Below are positions 53,355-61,240 of a stretch of 64,000 nt of DNA, piece after piece. The stretch is from NCBI GenBank assembly GCA_035570275.1, contig DATMNI010000093.1, forward strand, positions 1-64,000, written 5' to 3'. The stretch's first letter is position 1, and each line of letters starts with the position of its first letter. This DNA is from DATMNI01 sp035570275 (GTDB lineage Bacteria > Acidobacteriota > Terriglobia > Bryobacterales > Bryobacteraceae). The notes beneath the pieces are model-generated. The model was not told the origin of the DNA and did not search any database. It saw only the letters and a list, made by a program, of their open reading frames with translations. Both the position numbers and the translations under genes were made by a program.

Positions 53355-55313
53355 ATGCGCATCCTGGCCCTCCTGGCGGTATTGTCGGCTGCCGTTGCGC
53401 AGACCCCCGACCCCGCCTACGCACCGCTCACCCGCGCTTACGAAGCACTCCGCGCGCGCGATTATGACCCCGCCGTCGCCGCCTTCTTACAAGCCATCGC
53501 CCTCTCCCCGGCCCGCCCTGACATTCGAAAGGACCTGGCTTACACCTATCTCAAGATCGGCGAAAACCTCTTCGCCCGGGACCAGTTTCAGGAAGCCATG
53601 CGATTGGATCCCGCCGACACCCAGGTGGCGCTGGAGTTCGCTTTCCTCTGCTACGAAACCAAGGAGCAGGCCAAAGCGCGCCGCATTTTCGACCGCATCC
53701 GCCATTCCCCCGGCCCCTCCGGAGAAGCCGCCGAAAAGGCTTTCCGGAACATCGACGCTCCTCTGGCCGGCGGCATCGAACGCTGGTCCCAGGCCATTGC
53801 CAGTGGCGCGGATAACTTCAGTGCTCACTTTGAGTTAGCGACTATCGCCGAACAGCGGGACCAGCTCGCCCTGGCCGCCGAGCACTACGAGAAAGCCTGG
53901 CGCCTGCTGCCCGACCGGCGCAGCGTCCTGGTCGACCTTGGCCGCGTCTGGCTGACGCTCGATCTGCGAAACGAAGCCAATGCCGCCCTGCTCGCGGCTT
54001 CCCGTGGTGGCGAACCTCGCGCCGCCGAACTGGCACGCGAACTGCTGCCATCCCATTATCCTTATGTAGACGATTTCCGCCGCGCTCTGGCGCTTGACCC
54101 GGCCAACACGGAACTCCGCCGCGAACTCGGCTACCTGCTCCTCCGCATGGAGTTCCCCCGTGAAGCCGAACAGGAATTCCGCACGGTAACTGAAATGGCC
54201 CCGGAAGACCTGCTGTCGGCTACCCAACTCGGCTTCCTGGTTTACAACCGGGGCGACGCTGCCGCTGCCCAGCCGCTCTTCGACCGCGTCCTCGCCGGCA
54301 AGGACGAAGACCTCGCCAATCGCGTTCGCGCCGTCCTCCGCCTGCCCCAGGTCCTGAAGTCCCGGCCGGCCGCCGCCCAACCAGCGTCCATCGACGCCAA
54401 GGTGATGGCCGAGCGATCCATCAAAGCCGGCTATATTAAGGATGCTCTTAAGTACCTTCAGGTAGCCCATGAGGCCGACCCGGGCGATTTCGGCGTCATG
54501 CTCCGGCTCGGCTGGACCTACAACATCCTGCATCAGGACATCTCCGCCTACCGCTGGTTCGACCTCGCCCGCAGGAGTTCCGACCCCCAGATAGCCTCCG
54601 AAGCGGGCCGCGCCTTCCGCAGTCTTGGCGCCGCACAGGAACGGTTCCGCACCTCCGCCTGGCTCTTCCCGGTATTTTCCACTCGCTGGCACGACCTGTT
54701 CTCTTACGGTCAAGTGAAAACCGAAGTCCGCACCGGCCTGCCGATTCGCCCATACCTCAGTTTCCGTTTCATCGGCGACACCCGCCAGACCATTGGCGCC
54801 GCGGCTCCGCAATACCTCTCCGAAAGCGCCTTCATCGTTGGAATCGGTGTCGCCACCGTTCCCTGGCGCGGCATTACCGGCTGGGCGGAGGCGGGCAACG
54901 CTATTGGATATCTCACCCACCATATGGTCCCCGATTACCGGGCCGGTATCTCGCTGGCCCGCGGCGTCCGGTCGGAATCCACCCACTGGTTTGCCGATAC
55001 CACGATGGATGCGCTCTTTGTCAGCCGCTTTGGCAACGATTTCCTCCTCTACGCCCAAAGCCGCCTCGGCTACCGCGGCGGCTCCGAACACCTGCGCGCT
55101 CAGATCTATTGGAACGCCAACTTCACCATCGACTCCAAACGGCAGGACTGGGCTAATTTCATCGAAACCGGACCCGGACTGCGGTTCACCAGTTCCTGGC
55201 TGCCTCCATCCATGTACCTGACCGTGAATACGCTGCGCGGCGCCTACCTGACCTCGGAACGCCCGCACTTCACCGACCTGCGAACTGGAGTCTGGTATGC
55301 CTTTACTCATTAA
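53355..55313 (+). CDS. TPR protein with outer membrane barrel end
   Basis: The 652-residue protein has a signal peptide (about residues 1-15, ending AVAQ), TPR-like helical repeats to about residue 400 (YEALRARDYDPAVAAFLQAI, ALDPANTELRRELGYLLLRM, ALKYLQVAHEADPGDFGVML), then about 230 residues of alternating strands (YLSFRFIGDTRQTIGAA, FLLYAQSRLGYRGG) ending in an aromatic TGVWYAFTH, the normal end of outer membrane barrels. The layout is that of polysaccharide export porins such as BcsC or PgaA. It overlaps the next gene by 17 bp. Confidence 0.75.
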   Translation: MRILALLAVLSAAVAQTPDPAYAPLTRAYEALRARDYDPAVAAFLQAIALSPARPDIRKDLAYTYLKIGENLFARDQFQEAMRLDPADTQVALEFAFLCYETKEQAKARRIFDRIRHSPGPSGEAAEKAFRNIDAPLAGGIERWSQAIASGADNFSAHFELATIAEQRDQLALAAEHYEKAWRLLPDRRSVLVDLGRVWLTLDLRNEANAALLAASRGGEPRAAELARELLPSHYPYVDDFRRALALDPANTELRRELGYLLLRMEFPREAEQEFRTVTEMAPEDLLSATQLGFLVYNRGDAAAAQPLFDRVLAGKDEDLANRVRAVLRLPQVLKSRPAAAQPASIDAKVMAERSIKAGYIKDALKYLQVAHEADPGDFGVMLRLGWTYNILHQDISAYRWFDLARRSSDPQIASEAGRAFRSLGAAQERFRTSAWLFPVFSTRWHDLFSYGQVKTEVRTGLPIRPYLSFRFIGDTRQTIGAAAPQYLSESAFIVGIGVATVPWRGITGWAEAGNAIGYLTHHMVPDYRAGISLARGVRSESTHWFADTTMDALFVSRFGNDFLLYAQSRLGYRGGSEHLRAQIYWNANFTIDSKRQDWANFIETGPGLRFTSSWLPPSMYLTVNTLRGAYLTSERPHFTDLRTGVWYAFTH

Positions 55314-57495
55314 GCTGTTCGCGATGTGCGCCGGGCGCACAGGGGGAAGGATGAGAGTCGCCCGTGGCGCTATGTGGGGCAGCTTGGCAAACTGCGGCGG
55401 ATTGGCAATCCGCCCGCCGGGAGTTGGCGCGCAGCCGAACTTTCACGAGCGACTTTCGAGAGTGTTGCTGGCGTTCTTGCCAGCGTTCCTACTGGCCGGC
55501 GTAGCGCATGCCCAGCCCTCGGGGCCTTTAACCAATTTGGCACCGCTCCCGTATTTTTCCGTCCTATCCGAGGACGCCGGCGCCTGGCCGGAGATTCTTC
55601 AGTCCGTCGGTTTCCAGCGCCAACCCGCCGGTCTGGCCCACATCTTCGTCGCCCGCACCGGCGCCCCCGCGTCGGCGGAGTGGCCTGGGCGCGTCGAAAA
55701 GGGCGCCGTGCTCATCCTGGAAGGCGAATCGTCCCTGGCCGAAACCTTCGGCTTCCGGCGCACCAAAGAGAACGCCCGCGTCACCTCCCTCACCGACGTC
55801 CACCGCCCCAGTCTGGCTATTATCTGGGAAAAAGGGCTGGAACTGCCGGTATTCCAGGTTCCCGAGACGGCCACCATCTTCGCCCGCGAGCGCTGGACCA
55901 ACGCGCCGCTTTCAGCCGGTTTCCGCCGCGGTTCGGGGGCCGTTCTGTGGATTGCCGCTCCCCCCGGCGAACGCGGCTACGAACGGTTTCCGTACCTCCT
56001 GAACGCGTTGTACGATTTGGGTGTAGATCCGCCATTCCGGACCTCCCGCCTCTGGGCCTTCTTCGATTCGGCTTACCGCTCCCGGGTGGATCTGGACTAC
56101 TTCGCGGCACGCTGGCACAAGGCCGGCATTTCGGCGCTTCACGTCGCCGCCTGGCATTTCTTCGAGGCCGATCCGGAAAACGATGCTTACCTGAAGAAGC
56201 TCATCGAAGCCTGCCATCGGGAAGGGATTCTGGTCTACGCCTGGCTTGAACTACCCCACGTCAGCGAGCAGTTCTGGAACGCTCACCCCGAGTGGCGCGA
56301 AAAGACCGCCGTGCTGCAGGACGCCCAACTCGATTGGCGAAAGCTGATGAACCTCACCAATCGCGATTGTTTCCGTGCCGCCTCCACCGGGGTGACGCGG
56401 CTCATCACCGGTTTCGATTGGGACGGCGTCAACCTGGCGGAACTGTATTTTGAATCTCTCGAAGGTCCCGCCAACCCGTCCCGCTTCACACCCATGAACG
56501 ACGATGTCCGAAGGGAATACCGCGCCCAATCCGGCCAGGACCCGCTAACCGTATTCGCCACGCCGGCGTTTCTGGAGTACCGGGCCGGCCTGGCCCGCCG
56601 TATACAGGAAGAGTGGCTCGGCCAACTGGAACAGCTCCGCCGCCAGAAGCCGGACCTGGACCTGGTGCTAACCCACGTCGACGACCGCTTCGACACCGGC
56701 ATGCGGGAGGCCATCGGGGCCGACGCCGCGCGCGTGCTTCCCCTCCTGGACACCCACAACTTTACCTTTCTGATCGAGGACCCGGCCACGGTCTGGCACC
56801 TGGGACCGCAGCGCTACCAGACCATCGCCGAACGCTACCGAACCCTCACTAGGCACCAGGACAAACTGGCCATCGATCTCAACATCGTGGACCGCTACCA
56901 GAACGTCTACCCTACCAAGCAACAAACCGGCACCGAACTCTTCCAACTGGTGCATGCCGCCGCCGCCAACTTCGCTCGCGTTGCCCTTTACTTCGAAAAC
57001 TCGCTGCTGCCGCCCGACCTCCCATTGCTTCCATCGTCCGCCGCGGCGGTCATCAAGATCGAGAAGATCGGTCCTGATCTGGTGGTTGAATCGGCCACCG
57101 CCGTGGGCATTCCCTGGAAAGGTCCAGCCCGGGTGGACGGGCTCCCCTGGCCGGTTGCCACCCCGGAAACGCTGTGGCTGCCCGCCGGCTCTCATACCAT
57201 CGAAGCGGCGCCCGCGCTCCAGTCTCCCCGCCTGCTCTACCTGAACGCCGACCTCAAAGCCGCCCGAACCATCAACGCCTCCACCATCGAGTTCTCCTAC
57301 CAGTCCAATTCCCGCGCCATCGCGATTCTGGACCGCCCGGCCCGGTCCATGCAAATCGACGGCGTCGACGTTTCGCCAGGCGAATTCCTCCCGCGCGGTC
57401 AGCATGTGGTTGCAGTCACCTGCCAGGGCCCCGCACTCCGGCCGTCCGTTTCCGTCCCAAAAACCGTGGGAGGGGACCGTGAACCAGTTCGCTGA
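55297..57495 (+). CDS. Secreted TIM-barrel protein, PgaB-like C-terminal half candidate
   Basis: The 732-residue protein has a real signal peptide at about residues 48-72 (LLAFLPAFLLAGVAHAQ), preceded by a 45-residue stretch that is out of place and contains a 19-bp palindrome (55396-55414); the start could be later. The centre (residues 250-560) looks like a (beta/alpha)8 barrel with AAWHFFEADPENDAYLKKLI, LTHVDDRFD and LAIDLNIVDRYQNVYPTK, similar to the hydrolase half of PgaB. With the porin-like partner it may process and export a polysaccharide. No deacetylase half was recognised. Confidence 0.6.
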   Translation: MPLLIKLFAMCAGRTGGRMRVARGAMWGSLANCGGLAIRPPGVGAQPNFHERLSRVLLAFLPAFLLAGVAHAQPSGPLTNLAPLPYFSVLSEDAGAWPEILQSVGFQRQPAGLAHIFVARTGAPASAEWPGRVEKGAVLILEGESSLAETFGFRRTKENARVTSLTDVHRPSLAIIWEKGLELPVFQVPETATIFARERWTNAPLSAGFRRGSGAVLWIAAPPGERGYERFPYLLNALYDLGVDPPFRTSRLWAFFDSAYRSRVDLDYFAARWHKAGISALHVAAWHFFEADPENDAYLKKLIEACHREGILVYAWLELPHVSEQFWNAHPEWREKTAVLQDAQLDWRKLMNLTNRDCFRAASTGVTRLITGFDWDGVNLAELYFESLEGPANPSRFTPMNDDVRREYRAQSGQDPLTVFATPAFLEYRAGLARRIQEEWLGQLEQLRRQKPDLDLVLTHVDDRFDTGMREAIGADAARVLPLLDTHNFTFLIEDPATVWHLGPQRYQTIAERYRTLTRHQDKLAIDLNIVDRYQNVYPTKQQTGTELFQLVHAAAANFARVALYFENSLLPPDLPLLPSSAAAVIKIEKIGPDLVVESATAVGIPWKGPARVDGLPWPVATPETLWLPAGSHTIEAAPALQSPRLLYLNADLKAARTINASTIEFSYQSNSRAIAILDRPARSMQIDGVDVSPGEFLPRGQHVVAVTCQGPALRPSVSVPKTVGGDREPVR
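55396..55414. repeat. 19-bp palindrome inside a coding 5' end
   Basis: GGCGGATT and AATCCGCC flank GGC. It lies within the out-of-place N-terminal segment of the TIM-barrel gene and may be a small insertion. Confidence 0.6.
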
Positions 57496-57560
57496 ACTGC
57501 CGTTCTTAGGTTGATACGACCACTCCCTAACCCGGCGTAGCCGGAACCAAACACAAACAG

Positions 57561-58583
57561 CTATTGTTGAACGCGTTCAGACTCGGGCTGGCCGCCGTCT
57601 GCCAGGCGCTTCCTTACCAGCTTCGCCAAGGCGCCGATGAAACGCGGCGAATCGTTCAGGCCCGGCATGAGGAGGAAGTCCGCGATACCCAGCCGCTCGG
57701 CGATTTTCCGGTGTTCGATGGCGATCTCATGCAGGGTCTCCACGTGATCGGAGACAAATGAAATCGGCACGATCAGCATATGCCGGCGGCCCTCGGCAGC
57801 CAGGCGCTCAATGGTTTCGTGCATCGAAGGGGCCAGCCACTTGGCAGTGCCGACCTTGCTCTGGTAGCACAGGTGCGGCCTGCCTTGCCAGCCTCCCCGC
57901 GCCCACACCAGATCGCGCGTGCGCTCCACGTGTTTCTGGTACGGATCGCCCGCCTCCACCACCGAGACCGGCAGGCTGTGAGCGCTGAACACGAAGTCGA
58001 GTTCGGCCGTCGGATACGGCAAGCCTGCCAGCGCCTGGTTGACCGAGGCAACCAGGGAATCGATGAATCCCGGATCGTCATGGTACTCCATGATCCGATG
58101 TATCTCGGGGTGCCACCCGTTCGAGCTTTGGAAACTGCGGTTCCATTCGTTCAAGCTGCTGCCAGTAGTGGTTCTGGAGTATTGCGGGTAGAGCGGGAGC
58201 AACACCACTTCGTGGGGCGCGTGGCGCTCCAATTCCAGGATGGCTTCCTTCGTGAACGGGTGCCAGTAGCGCATGGCAACCACCACTCGCGCGTGCAGAT
58301 TTCGCTGCAGTTCCCGTTCCAGCGCGGCCGCCTGGCGACAGGTATGATCGAGGATCGGCGACCGGCCGCCGATTTCCGCGTAATGGCGGCCCACGTGGCG
58401 TGCCCGGGAGCGGGCGATCAACCGCGCCAGGGGCCGCCGGGCGATTGAGGCCAGTGGGAAGTCGATGATATCGGGGTCGCTAAACAAGTTGTACAGAAAC
58501 GGCTCGACGGCGTCGGGCGAATCCGGACCTCCGAGTTGAAAAAGAACAACGCCGATCCGGCGTTCCGAACTTCCATTGCGCAT
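57561..58583 (-). CDS. hemH: Ferrochelatase
   Basis: The 340-residue protein has GVVLFQLGGPDSP, RYWHPFTKEAI, the catalytic His202 in FSAHSLPVSVVE and Glu282 in SFVSDHVETLHEI, all conserved in ferrochelatases that insert iron into protoporphyrin or coproporphyrin. The ATG at 58583 is chosen; the extra upstream codons do not fit. It has no other heme gene around it in this window. Confidence 0.95.
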   Translation of the reverse strand: MRNGSSERRIGVVLFQLGGPDSPDAVEPFLYNLFSDPDIIDFPLASIARRPLARLIARSRARHVGRHYAEIGGRSPILDHTCRQAAALERELQRNLHARVVVAMRYWHPFTKEAILELERHAPHEVVLLPLYPQYSRTTTGSSLNEWNRSFQSSNGWHPEIHRIMEYHDDPGFIDSLVASVNQALAGLPYPTAELDFVFSAHSLPVSVVEAGDPYQKHVERTRDLVWARGGWQGRPHLCYQSKVGTAKWLAPSMHETIERLAAEGRRHMLIVPISFVSDHVETLHEIAIEHRKIAERLGIADFLLMPGLNDSPRFIGALAKLVRKRLADGGQPESERVQQ

Positions 58584-58639
58584 CGATTCATCGAGTGTAC
58601 ACCACCGGTGTGATAGCACGCCGCCGGCGCAGCCCGACC

Positions 58640-59464
58640 TCAGTGCGTCATCGAGTACACAATGTAATTCACGCCAATCCGAATCGCCAGGTCCGAAAAC
58701 CGTTCGGGATAATACGGATCGTCGGCGTACTCCCAGGCATCGCCGATGTCTGAATTGTAAGAAATCGCCACCATCACGCGGCCCTTGTCATCGTAGATGC
58801 CGCGCCAGTGCGCGCCCTTGCCGCTGGCGTCGCCCTTGTAGCCTGCCCGCAGGTGGGCCTGTCCGGGAATCTGGAAGCGGTCGTTCAAATCGTAAACCGT
58901 GTGGAAAATCTGGTCTTTGTCCTCGATCTCCACAATGGGGTGATCCGGGAAGGCTTTCCTGATCCGCGTCTCGAATTCGGACCACTCGGCGCTGCCGTGG
59001 AAATCGTCGGCCATAAAAAACCCGCCGCGCAGGCAGTACTCGCGCAGCAACTGGCCCTGTTTATCGCTGAGCCCCCATTCGCCAACCTGGACGGCGTAGA
59101 GCCACGGCCAGTCGTAGGCGTCGCCGTCTTCCAGGTTCACCGCCTGTTCCACAGAGCGGATGTGGACGCGCGTCAGGCGCCTGACGGCCTGCGAAAAGTG
59201 GCGGTCGGCGCGCGGGTAGTCCTGGGTCCACAACGAGATTCCCGTGTGCCATTCGGCATCGCGGCCATAATAGCCATTGAGCGGGCCGGGCGGAAACATC
59301 AGGCGGGCGAAGGCGAATTCGGTTTTCTCCTGATAGTCCGGAGTCAGCTCGAACGTGAAATATTCCACGCCGGGATACTGGCGAAACGGCCGCTGAAAGG
59401 CATAGAGCGCGCCCAGACAGATCAGGCCGCACCCAGCTCGCCGCAATGCCTTCCGAAAGGTCAT
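58640..59464 (-). CDS. DUF4159 domain protein
   Basis: The 274-residue protein has an N-terminal membrane or signal helix (CGLICLGALYAF) and the family motifs FAFARLMFPPGP, EWHTGISLWTQDYP, CLRGGFFMADDFHGS and a late VAISYNSDIGDAWEYADDP. DUF4159 proteins usually belong to gene sets with MoxR ATPases and vWA proteins, but none is adjacent here. Probably periplasmic. Confidence 0.82.
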   Translation of the reverse strand: MTFRKALRRAGCGLICLGALYAFQRPFRQYPGVEYFTFELTPDYQEKTEFAFARLMFPPGPLNGYYGRDAEWHTGISLWTQDYPRADRHFSQAVRRLTRVHIRSVEQAVNLEDGDAYDWPWLYAVQVGEWGLSDKQGQLLREYCLRGGFFMADDFHGSAEWSEFETRIRKAFPDHPIVEIEDKDQIFHTVYDLNDRFQIPGQAHLRAGYKGDASGKGAHWRGIYDDKGRVMVAISYNSDIGDAWEYADDPYYPERFSDLAIRIGVNYIVYSMTH

Positions 59465-59573
59465 CCCTCTGCCTCTTACAGAAGAGGATATCACTCCGGC
59501 GAGCGTTACTCCTTGTGTTTCAGGTGCGGGCGGGTGGCTTATCGCGGAGGGCTGTGTTAAACTTCCGCTCACT

Positions 59574-61175
59574 ATGAAACTCGGCTCCGGATTATTCGCC
59601 GCCGCGGCTCTTCTGGCCCTCGCCGCGCCGGTTGCGCTGGTCGCGGACACCGCCTGCGAAGCGCTCGCGGCCGCGGCCCTGCCCCACACCACCATGACCG
59701 CGCAATCCGTCAGCGCGGGCACATTCGCGCCGCCCTATGGCAGCCCGGCCGACCGGCTCCCCGCATTCTGCCGGGTGGCCGGCGTCATCAAGCCCTCCAG
59801 CGATTCCTACATCCGTTTTGAGGTCTGGCTGCCGGCGTCCGGGTGGAACGGCCGGTTCCTGGCGGCGGGGAACGGCGGCTTCGCCGGGTCCATCGACTAT
59901 AACTCGCTGGCCCGCAACCTGCGGCGCGGTTACGCGACAGCCGCCACCGACACCGGGCACGAAGGCGACGCGGTGGATGCGAGCTGGGCCTTCAAACACC
60001 CCGAGAAGATCGTGGATTTCGGCTACCGCGCGCTGCATCAGACCGTGGTGAACGCCAAGAGCCTGATCCAGGCGTTCTACACCCGGCCCGCGCAACACTC
60101 CTACTTCGACAGTTGTTCCGACGGCGGCCGCGAGGCGCTGATGGAAGCTCAGCGCTTCCCCGAGGATTTCGACGGCATTCTCGCCGGCGCTCCCGCCAAC
60201 TACTGGACACACATGTTGGCGAGTGGCCTCGATCTGGTCCAGGCGCTATACGGGCGCGACCCTGCCTCCTATATTTCCAGCATCAAGGTCCCCGCAATCA
60301 ATGCCGCCGTGCTGGCGGCCTGCGATGCACAGGACGGCGTCAAGGATGGGATCGTCAACGATCCGCCGCGGTGCCGGTTCGACCCCGCCGTACTGCTCTG
60401 TAAGGATGTGGAATCGCGCGATTGCCTGACGGCGCCCGAAGTCGCCTCTCTCAAGAGGCTGTATGCGGGGACCCGGCTTTTTCCCGGGGTCATGCCCGGA
60501 GGCGAGACCGGAGGGAACGGCTGGGGGACCTGGATCCTGGGAGCCGGGCCCGGCGGAAACTCCGGCACGCTATACCTGGAGAACTATTTCCGCTACATGG
60601 TGTTCGACGACCCCGCCTGGAACCCTCTGACGGCCAGCGCCGACGCCGCCGCCCACACCGCCGATGAGAGGACCGGGAAGAGTCTCAACGCTATCGACCC
60701 CGACCTGGGCCGTTTCCGCGCCCGTGGGGGCAAGCTCATCCTCTACCATGGCTGGAACGATCCGGGCATCTCACCGCTGAACACCATCAATTACTACAAC
60801 AGCGTGGCGGCCGCCATGGGCGCGGCGGATACGGAGAGCTTCGTACGCCTCTACATGGCGCCGGGTGTGCAGCATTGCGGCGGCGGTCCGGGTCCCAACG
60901 CGTTTGGGCAGTTAGGTCTCACCACCGCCAAAGGCCCCGAGTACGGCATTTACGCCGCGCTCGAGCAATGGGTGGAAGCCGGGGCTGCCCCAGGCGAAGT
61001 GATTGCCACCAAGTATGTCGCCGACACGACCACGCGCGGCGTAGTGATGACGCGTAAGCTGTGTCCTTATCCGCAAGTCGCCACTTATAAGGGGACGGGC
61101 GATACCAACGATTACTCGACCTTCTCCTGCACTGCGCCGGGCCCCGGTAGCGCCGGCGGGCTGACCCACCACTAA
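59574..61175 (+). CDS. Tannase/feruloyl esterase family protein
   Basis: The 533-residue protein has a signal peptide (about residues 1-25) and the tannase-family triad: Ser182 in the CSDGGREAL motif, Asp396 in HGWNDPGISP and His434 in VQHCGGG. Cys181 and Cys435 next to Ser and His are placed for the disulfide typical of this family. It should hydrolyse esters of gallic, ferulic or similar aromatic acids in plant material, in line with a soil organism. Confidence 0.9.
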   Translation: MKLGSGLFAAAALLALAAPVALVADTACEALAAAALPHTTMTAQSVSAGTFAPPYGSPADRLPAFCRVAGVIKPSSDSYIRFEVWLPASGWNGRFLAAGNGGFAGSIDYNSLARNLRRGYATAATDTGHEGDAVDASWAFKHPEKIVDFGYRALHQTVVNAKSLIQAFYTRPAQHSYFDSCSDGGREALMEAQRFPEDFDGILAGAPANYWTHMLASGLDLVQALYGRDPASYISSIKVPAINAAVLAACDAQDGVKDGIVNDPPRCRFDPAVLLCKDVESRDCLTAPEVASLKRLYAGTRLFPGVMPGGETGGNGWGTWILGAGPGGNSGTLYLENYFRYMVFDDPAWNPLTASADAAAHTADERTGKSLNAIDPDLGRFRARGGKLILYHGWNDPGISPLNTINYYNSVAAAMGAADTESFVRLYMAPGVQHCGGGPGPNAFGQLGLTTAKGPEYGIYAALEQWVEAGAAPGEVIATKYVADTTTRGVVMTRKLCPYPQVATYKGTGDTNDYSTFSCTAPGPGSAGGLTHH

Positions 61176-61240
61176 GTTGGGTTCTGGCGTGGGTTGTTCT
61201 CAGTTTGTGGCGCGGCGTGTCGTGTCGCTTGCGGCCAGGC

